A stretch of 64,000 bases of DNA from Flavobacterium sp. N1994 (GTDB lineage: Bacteria; Bacteroidota; Bacteroidia; Flavobacteriales; Flavobacteriaceae): NCBI RefSeq assembly GCF_025947145.1, contig NZ_CP109999.1:2604001-2668000 (forward strand), given 5' to 3'. A program made the translations under genes and the position numbers. The notes under the pieces are model-generated. The model made no database searches and was not told the DNA's origin. It worked only from the letters and a program-made list of their open reading frames with translations. Numbering within the stretch: the first letter of the stretch is position 1; the number at the start of each line of letters is the position of its first letter. Below are positions 17,576-26,552 of this stretch, piece by piece.

Positions 17576-18940
17576 TTATTTTTGTATTACGTCATCAACA
17601 TCTTTTACTTTCACCACTAGAGCTGCGGCAATAAGAAAACTAACGCCACTTGTCATTAAGGCATAAATGGCATGGTCATTATAAAGGTATTTCACCAAAG
17701 GACCACCAATTAAGGCATTGATAATTTGTGGGATTACGATAAAGAAATTGAAAATTCCCATGTAAACTCCCATTTTCTTTGGAGAAATCGCTCCAGCTAG
17801 GATAGCGTATGGCATAGATAAAATACTAGCCCAAGCTACACCAACTCCAATCATGGAAATAATAAGCATTTCTTTATTAGGCATAAAATACATAGAAAGC
17901 AACCCTAAACCACCTGCAATTAGCGAAATAGAATGGGTTTTCTTTCTTCCGAATTTCTTAGCAAGGATAGGTAAGAAGAATAAAGCTACTAAGGCAGATA
18001 CTAAGTTGTATACCCCGAAGATAACCCCAACCCAGTCACCTGCTTCTTGAAAAGCGGGACTTGTGTGATCTTCTACCGATAATCCATAAATGTGTTGAGC
18101 TATGGCTGGAGTTGTAAAAACCCACATACCAAAAAGGGCGAACCAAGAAAAGAATTGCACCCAACTTAATTGCCTCATAGTGGTTGGCATTTTACGGAAA
18201 TCTTCAAAGATGTCCATTAAGCTTGATTTTTTGTCAAGACCTTCTTTTTCAATTGCTTTTTGGTGGGCTTGCTCGTCTTCAAACCTGGCTAATTCTTCAG
18301 GAGAATATTCTTTAGTTGAAAACAAAGTAACCATAATAGAGGCAACTAAAACCAGTGCTCCAATAACAAAAGAAACTATCAAATGATGCGGAATTTTACC
18401 ATTTTCAGAACTGTTGTCAACGTGGAACCAATTGGTTAAGACATAAGGTAACCATGAACCAATTACAGCTCCAAATCCAATAAGTGCTGTTTGAATACTA
18501 AATCCTAAAGTTCTTTGGTCAGAACGTAAATTATCTCCAACTAAAGCTCTGAATGGTTCCATAGCGATGTTAAAGGAAGCGTCCATCACCATTAACATTC
18601 CAGCACCTACCCAAAGAGCAGGCATGAATGCAATGAAAATATCAGCTTGTGGCATTAAAATCAACCCTACAGAAGCCAATAAGGCACCAGTTAAAAAGAA
18701 AGGTTTTCTTCTTCCAAATCTTCCCCAAGTATTGTCGCTGTAATGACCTATGATGGGTTGAACAATTAGTCCCATAAGAGGGGCAATTATCCAAAACCAA
18801 GATAATTCATCTACATCAGCACCAAAAGTTTGAAGAATTCGGCTAGCATTAGCATTTTGAAGGGCAAAACCCATCTGGATTCCTAAGAAACCGAAACTCA
18901 TGTTCCAAATCTCCCAGAAACCTAATTTACGCTTTTCCAT
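17576..18940 (-). CDS. MFS maltose/oligosaccharide transporter (SLC45/GPH-like)
   Basis: 454 residues with about 12 hydrophobic segments. GHYSDNTWGRFGRRKPFFLTGA near residues 65-86 is the cytoplasmic loop signature of SLC45/GPH-type sugar:cation symporters. It lies in the inner membrane and heads a three-gene unit with beta-phosphoglucomutase and GH65 phosphorylase, so maltose or short maltodextrin uptake from periplasm to cytoplasm is the natural reading. A LacI-operator-like core lies about 160 bases upstream (19100-19107), and a 7-bp hairpin lies 27 bases upstream of the start. Confidence 0.9.
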   Translation of the reverse strand: MEKRKLGFWEIWNMSFGFLGIQMGFALQNANASRILQTFGADVDELSWFWIIAPLMGLIVQPIIGHYSDNTWGRFGRRKPFFLTGALLASVGLILMPQADIFIAFMPALWVGAGMLMVMDASFNIAMEPFRALVGDNLRSDQRTLGFSIQTALIGFGAVIGSWLPYVLTNWFHVDNSSENGKIPHHLIVSFVIGALVLVASIMVTLFSTKEYSPEELARFEDEQAHQKAIEKEGLDKKSSLMDIFEDFRKMPTTMRQLSWVQFFSWFALFGMWVFTTPAIAQHIYGLSVEDHTSPAFQEAGDWVGVIFGVYNLVSALVALFFLPILAKKFGRKKTHSISLIAGGLGLLSMYFMPNKEMLIISMIGVGVAWASILSMPYAILAGAISPKKMGVYMGIFNFFIVIPQIINALIGGPLVKYLYNDHAIYALMTSGVSFLIAAALVVKVKDVDDVIQK

Positions 18941-18966
18941 TATCGTAATTTAATGATTTATAATAC

Positions 18967-18985
18967 GATAAGCGATATGCTTATC
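18967..18985 (-). promoter_or_regulatory. Perfect 7-bp hairpin in the transporter leader
   Basis: GATAAGC at 18967-18973 and GCTTATC at 18979-18985 are exact complements around a five-base loop, ending 27 bases before the transporter ATG. It may be a protein-binding dyad or an mRNA leader stem controlling translation of the operon. Confidence 0.4.
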
Positions 18986-19096
18986 AAAACTTTAATCTAT
19001 TTTCGAAGTAAAGTATAAGCTTTGATAATTGGCGTAAAGATAATAAAGAATTTAAGTTGAGTTAATTTTAGATAAAAAAAATAACAAAATTGATTA

Positions 19097-19110
19097 CGCA
19101 AACGTTTTTT
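19097..19110. promoter_or_regulatory. LacI-family operator-like site upstream of the transporter operon
   Basis: The core AAACGTTT (19100-19107) is the same 8-bp palindrome found at the centre of the perfect dyad at 20539-20552 before susC. The outer positions are less symmetric here. It lies about 160 bases before the transporter ATG. Assignment to the neighbouring LacI-family protein is inferred. Confidence 0.5.
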
Positions 19111-19260
19111 TGTTGATAAATAACACTAGAAAGGCCATTTTACCGATGACTTGTTTCAGATTGTCTTTCCCTTTGGTCTACAGTGTTTCTTGCTTGACGT
19201 CACCTGTTGGTTTGATTCGTGGATGCTTCACTGTGTGTGCGTAATGAGTGCATTTTGTAT

Positions 19261-19334
19261 GCGATGTGACTCCGATAAAAAGTATCAAAACATCGCACAC
19301 ACATCGGACACACATCGGACACACATCGCACACA
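19261..19334. repeat. 11-bp tandem repeat overlapping a 16-bp inverted repeat
   Basis: From 19291 three 11-base units of the form CATCGSACACA run in tandem, then a shortened 9-base unit ends at 19332. In addition, the 16 bases at 19261-19276 (starting GCGATGTG) are complementary to 19314-19329 at 14 of 16 positions, so the array can fold back on the sequence to its left with a 37-base loop. No coding sense is apparent. Confidence 0.65.
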
Positions 19335-19407
19335 TCCCAAACAAAACCCCATGAGAATACCTTCAATAACTATCAGGTTTTTGAAAAAAGATGAAAATGG
19401 TGCGTGT

Positions 19408-20436
19408 TTAAATAGTGGATTCTCTCTCGACTAGTTCGGTTTCGATAACTTCAGTACTGTATTGTTCGTCCTGTTGTTCTTCCTCTTCTGATTCTAGTCT
19501 TTCGATAAGCATTTTGGCAGCTTTTCCACCCATTTTTATACCATTTTGACTAACTGTAGTGATGCTTGGCGAAGAGTATTTTGAGATAATACCATCGGTA
19601 AACCCGATAATAGAAATGTCTTCTGGAACTTTTTTCCCTATTTTGTTAGCTTCTTTAATGGCGGTTACAGCGAATAATTCATTGACTGCAAAAATGGCTT
19701 CTATAGTTTCGTCTTGAAGAAGATTGGCAATGCTATCTTCAAAATTCTCGGTATCTTCTATTTTTACAATAAGGTTTTCATCCACTTTGATGTCGTTGTT
19801 TTTTAAGGCTTTAATGTAGCCTTCTGTTCTGAGCTTTCCAACGCTGACATAGTCAATTGTAGTGATTAGCGCTATTTTTTTGAAGCCTTTGTCAATAAGA
19901 AATTGCGTGGCGTTAAAAGCAGCTAAACTATCGTCAATGATTACTTTGTCACACAAAATATCATTGGTTACCCTGTCAAACATTACTACGGGCATCCCTT
20001 GATTGATGACTTCTAAAATATGGTGAAAATCTTTTTTTTGTTGGGTTTCCTTGGAAAGAGACATGATAAAGCCATCTATACTTCCATTGGCTAACATTTC
20101 CATATTGATGACTTCTTTGTCAAAGGATTCATCGGAAAGACAAACTAAAACATTATAGCCATTTTCATTGGCCACATTTTCGACGCCACTAATAACCGTG
20201 GCAAAAAAATGATGAATAATTTCAGGAATAATAATACAAATTGTCTTAGTTTTCTTGTTTTTTAAACTTAAGGCAATATTGTTCGGTTTGTAGTTGTATA
20301 ATTTGGCAAATGCCTGCACTTTTTGACGAGTGTCTTCACTAATTTCTAAGCTGTTTCTTAATGATTTTGAAACGGTAGATATGGATACGTCTAGTTCTCT
20401 GGCAATTTGTTTTAAAGTAATCTTTCTTCTCATCAT
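19408..20436 (-). CDS. LacI-family transcriptional regulator of the alpha-glucan locus
   Basis: 342 residues from the ATG at 20434-20436 (a second ATG follows at once). A 20-residue upstream extension is open but does not resemble the family, so the internal start giving MMRRKITLKQIAREL is chosen. Residues about 5-28 are the LacI helix-turn-helix with DVSISTVSKSLRN, followed by the hinge and NNIALSLKNKKTKTI. The rest is a periplasmic-binding-protein-like effector domain (GFTDGIISKYSSPSITTVSQ). The C-terminus has an unusual acidic tail rich in Glu and Gln. It lies between the transporter operon and susC, with palindromic sites before both, so local control by a maltose-type sugar is likely. 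Confidence 0.9.
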   Translation of the reverse strand: MMRRKITLKQIARELDVSISTVSKSLRNSLEISEDTRQKVQAFAKLYNYKPNNIALSLKNKKTKTICIIIPEIIHHFFATVISGVENVANENGYNVLVCLSDESFDKEVINMEMLANGSIDGFIMSLSKETQQKKDFHHILEVINQGMPVVMFDRVTNDILCDKVIIDDSLAAFNATQFLIDKGFKKIALITTIDYVSVGKLRTEGYIKALKNNDIKVDENLIVKIEDTENFEDSIANLLQDETIEAIFAVNELFAVTAIKEANKIGKKVPEDISIIGFTDGIISKYSSPSITTVSQNGIKMGGKAAKMLIERLESEEEEQQDEQYSTEVIETELVERESTI

Positions 20437-20538
20437 TTGGAATTTGATAAATAGTATTTTCTGAATAAAGATATATGTTATTTTCGATTCTATCAATTTT
20501 AGTCATAATTAATTATGTAAATGAAAAAGTTTTCAACA

Positions 20539-20552
20539 CGAAAACGTTTTCG
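20539..20552. promoter_or_regulatory. Perfect 14-bp palindromic operator between lacI-type gene and susC
   Basis: CGAAAACGTTTTCG is a perfect dyad with the central CpG typical of LacI/CcpA-family operators. It lies 108 bases before the susC ATG and 102 bases before the regulator's ATG, so it could serve both genes. The core recurs upstream of the transporter at 19100-19107. Confidence 0.7.
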
Positions 20553-20660
20553 AAACACATTTAACGATAGTTTATTCGCTATGTTCTAATTTTTACATAA
20601 ATTTAACACTCGAAGTCAAAGTATAAGCACAAAATTATTTTTTTAACCTAAACAAAATGT

Positions 20661-23600
20661 ATGAAAACAATTTACAAAAAGTTGTTATTTTTATTTCTTT
20701 TATTACCACTTAGTGTTCTAGCACAGAGCAATCTTAGTGGTGTTGTTGTTGATGAAAAATCAAATCAACCATTACCAGGAGTAAATGTAACCGTTCAAGG
20801 CGCAAACCAAAGCACCTCAACAGATTTTGATGGAAAATTCCAATTAAACAAATTAAAAAGTGGTGACAAAATCCTTTTTTCTTTTATTGGATATGAATCA
20901 AAAACCGTTAACTATTCAGGACAGAAAGAAATATCTGTCAGTCTTGGGGAAAGCGCAAATCAATTACAAGAAGTAGTAGTTCAAGTGGGGTATGGAACTG
21001 CGAGAAAAAAAGATGTTACAGGGGCTGTAACAACTGTTACTTCCAAAGACTTTAACAAAGGAGCTGTTTTAAGTGCTGATCAATTATTGATTGGTAAAGC
21101 AGCGGGAGTTAGAATTACTAGTGATGGTGGTCAACCCGATACTGCTCCTAATATTAGAATCAGAGGTATAGGGTCTTTTAATACACAACAAAGCCCATTG
21201 ATTGTAATTGATAATGTGCCTATTGACAATACTTTGGCCGCAGGTCAGTCTAATCCATTGTCAATGATCAATCCTAATGACATTGAGTCATTTACCATTC
21301 TTAAAGATGCTTCAGCTAGTGCTATTTATGGTTCAAGAGCTTCTAATGGGGTAATCATTATTACTACTAAAAAAGGGTCAACTGGTAAACCACAATTTAC
21401 TTATTCTTCTACGTTCTCCTTTGGTAAAGTGGATAAACTTATTGATGTGATGGATGGACCAACGTATACTAAGTTTATTAATGATACTTTCGGGGTTAGT
21501 AATCCAGAGTATGTAGCTAAGCTTGGAATTCCTGATCCTAATTCAACTACAGGAGGACGAATACTTTATAACACGAATTGGCAAAATGAAATTTACAGAG
21601 CTACTACAACACAAGACCATAATTTCACTGCAAAAGCAGCTATTTTTGGTGATGTTCCTTTTAGAGCTTCTATAGGGTATAACAAAACGGAAGGTCTGGT
21701 TAGAACTAATGATTATTCAAGAATTACAGCAGGTTTAAAATTAACACCAACCTTTTTAGATGGTCACTTGAAAGTGGATGTTAATGCCAAAGGGATAAGT
21801 TCTAAAAAGAATGCCATTGATGTGGGTGGTATAATCAGTGCAGCTCTTAATATGGATCCAACTAAACCAGTTTATGGCGATAGTCCAGATAATCGTTTTG
21901 CTGGATATTATCAAGAATATGCTCTAATTAATAATCGTTATCAAGTACAAGGTCAAACCAACCCTGTGGCTGCTTTAAATCAAAGATATCGTCCAGAATC
22001 GGTAGATAAGTTCTTAGGTAACATTGAATTTGATTATAAAACTCACTTTTTACCTGATTTGCACGTTGTAGTTAATGCAGGTATGGAAACGTCTCAATCT
22101 TCTATTAAAGAGATGTATACTGATAATGCAATTAATACTTATAGATTAGATCAAACAGCAACTGCTATTGATCCAGCCACTAATTATGTATTTAATCCAG
22201 GGTTGAATTATGCAGAAAGACAAACGGTAATGAATAAAACATTAGATGCTTATTTGTTATATTCAAAAAAACTTACAGGTGCCATTTCAAGATTTGAGGC
22301 TCAAGCTGGTCACTCTTTCCAAAGTTTTGTAAATGATGGTAATAAATCTATTTTCCAATATAATACGGTAACAGGACTTAGAGAGCCACAAGTTAATGTA
22401 CAAAATCCAAACAATAGATATTATGGAAAAATGACATTAGAGTCTTATTTTGGTAGAGCCAATATTGACTTTTTCGATAAATATTTGTTAACAATGACTA
22501 TAAGAGCGGATGCTTCTTCTCTTTTCCAATCAGATAAAAGATGGGGTTACTTCCCAGCTTTTGGTTTGGCTTGGAAAATGAAAGAAGAAAGCTTCCTCAA
22601 AAATTCTACTACTTTTGAGGATTTAAAACTAAGAGTAGGGTATGGTTTAACAGGGAATAGTGATATTAGAGATGCAGTTGTTGGTAACAATGGGAATTAT
22701 CCTTACACACCAATTTTTATCCCTGGTTCTCCAAATGGGCAATACCTTCCAGGTGTAAACATATACTCTGCTGCTGCTTTTAATCCGAACTTAACGTGGG
22801 AAAAAGCGACTACAATAAATACGGCTATCGATTTTAGCTTGTTTAAAGGGGGAAAAGTATCAGGTACTATTGATGCTTATGTTAGAAAATCTACTGATTT
22901 ATTAGCTATTGTGAATATTGCTCCTGGACAATTTTTAACGAATGCTTTTGTAACTAATGCTGGAGCTATCACTAATAAAGGTATTGAAACTAGTTTGAAC
23001 GTTAAAATTATCAATTCAGATATTATGAATTGGTCTGTTAATGGAAATTTAACCTATAATATTGGTAAAGTAGATGATGTGAATGGTGCCACCCAAATGC
23101 CTGTAAATGGAGGTAACTTGCCAGGAATTGGAAGAACGTTAATCTATAATGCAGTTGGGGAGGAACCAAGATCTGCTTGGGTATTTGAACAAGTGTATGA
23201 TAGCGCTGGTAAACCAATTCCTAATGTATTTGTAGATAGGAATGGTGATGGTACTGTTGATGATAAAGATAAATATTTTTCAGCTACCATTCCGCACTGG
23301 ACTTATGGTTTCTCTACTACTTTTAATTATAAAAACTTCGACTTCAATGCAAGTTTTAGAGGACAAATCGGAGGTAGAGTGTATAATAGTGTATTGGCTC
23401 AATATGGAACTATTGACAGAGCAAAACCTTTAGTAACATCTAATTTAAATAATGTTTTGAATGATTTACCATTCCAAAATACAAATGGAAACATTTCAAC
23501 TTCTGATTTTTATCTAGAAAATGCTACTTTCTTACGTTGTGAGAGTGTTTCTTTAGGGTATAAATTTGATAAACTATACAAAGGTTCTTCTTTAAGATTG

Positions 23601-23732
23601 TACGTTGGAGCAAACAACTTGTTCATCTTAACTAAATATTCAGGACAAGATCCAGAAAACTTTAATGGCATTGATTCTAATTTCTATCCAAGACCTAGAG
23701 TGTTCAATATTGGTGTAAACATTGATTTTTAA
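20661..23732 (+). CDS. susC: SusC-type TonB-dependent outer-membrane transporter
   Basis: 1023 residues. Signal peptide 1-21 (ending VLAQ); a carboxypeptidase-D-regulatory-like domain at about 23-98 (LSGVVVDEKSNQPLPGVNVTV); a TonB plug at about 110-235 (RIRGIGSFNTQQSPLIVIDN, SAIYGSRASNGVIIITTKKG); then a 22-strand-type barrel ending in an aromatic residue (VNIDF). This is the canonical SusC/RagA architecture and length. It imports oligosaccharides across the outer membrane with energy from TonB. susD follows after 12 bases and the pair begins the rightward arm of the alpha-glucan locus, downstream of a LacI-type operator. Substrate (starch or maltodextrin) is inferred from neighbours. Confidence 0.97.
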   Translation: MKTIYKKLLFLFLLLPLSVLAQSNLSGVVVDEKSNQPLPGVNVTVQGANQSTSTDFDGKFQLNKLKSGDKILFSFIGYESKTVNYSGQKEISVSLGESANQLQEVVVQVGYGTARKKDVTGAVTTVTSKDFNKGAVLSADQLLIGKAAGVRITSDGGQPDTAPNIRIRGIGSFNTQQSPLIVIDNVPIDNTLAAGQSNPLSMINPNDIESFTILKDASASAIYGSRASNGVIIITTKKGSTGKPQFTYSSTFSFGKVDKLIDVMDGPTYTKFINDTFGVSNPEYVAKLGIPDPNSTTGGRILYNTNWQNEIYRATTTQDHNFTAKAAIFGDVPFRASIGYNKTEGLVRTNDYSRITAGLKLTPTFLDGHLKVDVNAKGISSKKNAIDVGGIISAALNMDPTKPVYGDSPDNRFAGYYQEYALINNRYQVQGQTNPVAALNQRYRPESVDKFLGNIEFDYKTHFLPDLHVVVNAGMETSQSSIKEMYTDNAINTYRLDQTATAIDPATNYVFNPGLNYAERQTVMNKTLDAYLLYSKKLTGAISRFEAQAGHSFQSFVNDGNKSIFQYNTVTGLREPQVNVQNPNNRYYGKMTLESYFGRANIDFFDKYLLTMTIRADASSLFQSDKRWGYFPAFGLAWKMKEESFLKNSTTFEDLKLRVGYGLTGNSDIRDAVVGNNGNYPYTPIFIPGSPNGQYLPGVNIYSAAAFNPNLTWEKATTINTAIDFSLFKGGKVSGTIDAYVRKSTDLLAIVNIAPGQFLTNAFVTNAGAITNKGIETSLNVKIINSDIMNWSVNGNLTYNIGKVDDVNGATQMPVNGGNLPGIGRTLIYNAVGEEPRSAWVFEQVYDSAGKPIPNVFVDRNGDGTVDDKDKYFSATIPHWTYGFSTTFNYKNFDFNASFRGQIGGRVYNSVLAQYGTIDRAKPLVTSNLNNVLNDLPFQNTNGNISTSDFYLENATFLRCESVSLGYKFDKLYKGSSLRLYVGANNLFILTKYSGQDPENFNGIDSNFYPRPRVFNIGVNIDF

Positions 23733-23744
23733 AAAAAATAAACT

Positions 23745-25307
23745 ATGAAAATAAAATTTAAAATTGCAGGACTTGCATTAACTTTAATGTTAATAAGTTC
23801 TTGTTCAAAAGATTTAGACACCAAACCAGTTGTCGAGAGTACTTTTGAAAATTTGTTGCAACAAGATCCTAACGCAGCGAAAGGATTGTTGTCTAGAATG
23901 TATGCCACATTTGCTTTGACAGGTGGTAACGGTCCAGGTAGTTCTGATATTCAGGCTAATGATGCCGGTGAAAGCGGTTTTTTAAGAGGGATTATTAATC
24001 TAGAAGACTTTTCTGCTGATGATATGAAAAATCGTTGGGGAGATGATGGGCTAGATCAATTAACCACTACTAAAGATTGGACACAAAACAATAAATTCTT
24101 CCGTTATTTATTTGACAGAGTTTATTACACAGTACCACAAACGACTAATCTTATTATTGCTTTAAATTCGGTTAACGATCCTAATAAAGCATTATACGTT
24201 AGTGAACTACGTTTTTTACGTTCTTTAGCTTATTTCTACATGATAGATTGTTTTGGCAAAGGAGTATTGGTGACTACAGAAAACTATGGTCAATCAGCAC
24301 CATTGCCAGAAGCTTCAAGAACAGAACTATTCAATTACGTGGAGTCTGAATTATTAGCTATTGAAAATGATTTACCTGCTACTAACGAATATGGTAGAGC
24401 AAATAAATCTTGCGCAAGAATGTTATTAGCTAAATTGTATTTGAATGCAGAAGTGTATACTGGTTCAGCTAGATACAACGATGCGTTAACTTATGCTAAT
24501 AAAGTAATCACTGAAGGAGGGTATTCTTTGGAAACTAATTTCATGAAAAATTTCTCTTCTGATAATAACACTTCATCAGAAATTATATTCCCACTTATTG
24601 CTGATGCTGTAACTAGTCAAAGTTATGGTAACACTACTTATTTAGTAAATGGTAATATGAATAATGATACTATGAGTCCAATTTCTCAATTTGGAGCAGC
24701 AGATGGTTGGGGTGGACACAGAGCTACTAAAGCTTGGTACGGATTATTTGGAGCAAATGCAACTGATTTAGGGGCTTCTCCTGATATTAGAGCAAGTTTG
24801 TTCTGGAGAAATGGTCAAAGTTATGAGATGAACGATTACAAAACTTGGTCAGATGGTTATCCATGTACTAAATTCAGAAATAGTTCTACTACTGGTTCTT
24901 GGACACCAACTTCTTTCTCTAGTACTGATTTTCCATTATTTAGATTAGCTGATGCTTATTTAATTTATGCTGAGTGTACTTTAAGAGGAGCTACTGGAGG
25001 ATCACCTTCACAAGCGTTGACTTATGTACAAGCTATACGCAACAGAGCAAATGCTACTCCAATAACAAGTGCTGACTTGACTTTGGACTTCATTTTAGAT
25101 GAAAGAGGAAGAGAGTTGAACTTTGAAGGACATAGAAGAACGGATTTAATTCGTTTCGGTAAATTTACTGGAGGAAGTTATTTATGGCCATGGAAAGGTG
25201 GAGTTCAAACTGGAACTGCAATTCCAGCAACTTATAACTTATTCCCATTACCGTTTACAGCTTTAAGTTCAAACCCTAATTTAACTCAAAACCCAGGTTA
25301 TAATTAA
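23745..25307 (+). CDS. susD: SusD-type starch-binding outer-membrane lipoprotein
   Basis: 520 residues. The lipobox LISSC places the lipidated cysteine at residue 20, followed by SKDLDTKP. Tetratricopeptide-like helices contain SELRFLRSLAYFYMIDCFG near 160 and the C-terminal RagB/SusD motif LDERGRELNFEGHRRTDLIRFGKF near 440-462. SusD caps the SusC barrel at the cell surface and binds glycan. It is cotranscribed with susC (12-base gap) and susE (15-base gap). Length is typical. Confidence 0.97.
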   Translation: MKIKFKIAGLALTLMLISSCSKDLDTKPVVESTFENLLQQDPNAAKGLLSRMYATFALTGGNGPGSSDIQANDAGESGFLRGIINLEDFSADDMKNRWGDDGLDQLTTTKDWTQNNKFFRYLFDRVYYTVPQTTNLIIALNSVNDPNKALYVSELRFLRSLAYFYMIDCFGKGVLVTTENYGQSAPLPEASRTELFNYVESELLAIENDLPATNEYGRANKSCARMLLAKLYLNAEVYTGSARYNDALTYANKVITEGGYSLETNFMKNFSSDNNTSSEIIFPLIADAVTSQSYGNTTYLVNGNMNNDTMSPISQFGAADGWGGHRATKAWYGLFGANATDLGASPDIRASLFWRNGQSYEMNDYKTWSDGYPCTKFRNSSTTGSWTPTSFSSTDFPLFRLADAYLIYAECTLRGATGGSPSQALTYVQAIRNRANATPITSADLTLDFILDERGRELNFEGHRRTDLIRFGKFTGGSYLWPWKGGVQTGTAIPATYNLFPLPFTALSSNPNLTQNPGYN

Positions 25308-25322
25308 TAATAATATATAATT

Positions 25323-26483
25323 ATGAAAAATTTAATTAAAAAAATATTTTTAGTAACCTTCATTACGGTTGGACTAGTTTCTTGTTCAAAGGACAGTTTA
25401 GACCCGGTTGCTAAACAAAGTGGTGATTTTGTTTTATCAGCACCCGTTGATGGAACTTATGCCTTAAATGCTACTAATGCTTCTGACGAAGTATTTCTTG
25501 TAAAGTGGACTTCTGCAGATTATGGGTACCAAGCTTCAGTAAACTACAGACTAGAAGCTGTTCAAGCTTCTGGAACTTTTGCTGCAACAGGTAATGCCTC
25601 TTTTGATTTAGGTAATTTTAATTCTGAAGCAGGTAAATCATTCGAAAAGTCGGTTACAGTAAGACAATTTAACACACTTTTATTGTTGGCTAATGGTTCT
25701 ATAGGATCTTCTGCAAGCTATAAAATAAGAATTGTTGGTAAAGTAAATGACCAATTATCTACATCCTCAAATAATTTAGCTGAGGCAATGTCTCAAGAAG
25801 CAACTGTCACTGCAACAGCATACGATGCATTTGATGAATATCAAAGAATCTATGTTCCTGGTAATTATGGAGGAAATAGTACTTTTGCTGATTGGGATCC
25901 AGCTAATGCTCCTAAATTATTCTCTAAAGCTGGGGATGATAAATATGAAGGTTTTGTATGGATGAATAACCCTGCACCTGAATTCAAATTTACTTATGAT
26001 ACTACATGGAATAATGATAAAGGGGATACTACAGAAAACCCTAATTCATTTGCAACATTAGTTCATTCAGGAGGTAAAAACATTAAACCAGGTGGTGCAG
26101 GAACTTATTTCATGACCGTGGATTGGAATGCAAATACTTATTCTGTAGGAGCTAGACAAATTGCTATCATTGGTGCTGCAACTCCTAATGGATGGGGCAC
26201 ACCAACTTATTTGACTTTTGATACTAATCCAGCATCCCCATATTTCAGAATGTACACTATTGATTTGACATTAGCTCAAGACGAATTCTTAATTCGTACT
26301 AAAGATGACTGGTCTGAAAAATTGGGCTCTACACAAACAGCTACAGAAACATTACAAGCTACTTCTGCTAACAAAATTAAATTTGGCGGACAAAATATGA
26401 AAGTTCCTGCTGCAGGAAATTACAAAGTAGTATTGGATGTTAGAAATGCTGCTAACTATAATTTGCGTTTAATACCAAATTAA
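25323..26483 (+). CDS. susE: SusE/SusF-like surface starch-binding lipoprotein
   Basis: 386 residues with lipobox LVSC (lipidated Cys21, then SKDSLDP). Residues about 30-125 match the SusE N-terminal beta-sandwich (SGDFVLSAPVDGTYALN, EVFLVKW). Two later modules (about 175-270 and 275-386, the latter starting ARQIAIIGAATPNGW) look like the carbohydrate-binding modules of SusE/SusF. It binds alpha-glucan at the surface and has no catalytic residues. Only one SusE/F-type gene is present, unlike the susE-susF pair of Bacteroides. A hairpin terminator follows before the amylase gene. Confidence 0.9.
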   Translation: MKNLIKKIFLVTFITVGLVSCSKDSLDPVAKQSGDFVLSAPVDGTYALNATNASDEVFLVKWTSADYGYQASVNYRLEAVQASGTFAATGNASFDLGNFNSEAGKSFEKSVTVRQFNTLLLLANGSIGSSASYKIRIVGKVNDQLSTSSNNLAEAMSQEATVTATAYDAFDEYQRIYVPGNYGGNSTFADWDPANAPKLFSKAGDDKYEGFVWMNNPAPEFKFTYDTTWNNDKGDTTENPNSFATLVHSGGKNIKPGGAGTYFMTVDWNANTYSVGARQIAIIGAATPNGWGTPTYLTFDTNPASPYFRMYTIDLTLAQDEFLIRTKDDWSEKLGSTQTATETLQATSANKIKFGGQNMKVPAAGNYKVVLDVRNAANYNLRLIPN

Positions 26484-26509
26484 TTAATTCAAGTAAACCA
26501 TAAAACTAT

Positions 26510-26541
26510 TTCCCGTCACTAGCTGGCGGGAATGTTTTTTT
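26510..26541 (+). terminator. Intra-operon hairpin terminator between susE and the secreted amylase gene
   Basis: TTCCCGTC (26510-26517) pairs with GGCGGGAA (26525-26532) through seven Watson-Crick pairs and one G-T pair around a seven-base loop, followed by TG and a run of seven T. It lies 27 bases after susE and 12 before the amylase ATG, so it likely lowers amylase expression relative to susCDE. Confidence 0.7.
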
Positions 26542-26552
26542 AAAAAAAGAAT

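Larger units (their letters stand above)
18941..19407. other. Intergenic region of 467 bases upstream of the maltose transporter
   Basis: No credible gene: the short open frames on both strands are low-complexity and mirror each other. It contains a leader hairpin (18967-18985), an operator-like core (19100-19107), and an inverted-repeat plus tandem-repeat cluster (19261-19334), each listed separately. The stretch 19140-19340 is less AT-rich than its surroundings. Confidence 0.5.

Noticed and set aside
19261..19334. CRISPR array
   Set aside because: Units are 11 bases in direct tandem with no spacers, and there are no cas genes in the window.
19151..19366. Overlapping open frames on both strands (67 and 62 codons) in the gap before the transporter
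   Set aside because: They mirror each other over a tandem repeat, are rich in His, Cys and Thr, have no homologous feel and no promoter; they are by-products of the 11-bp repeat.
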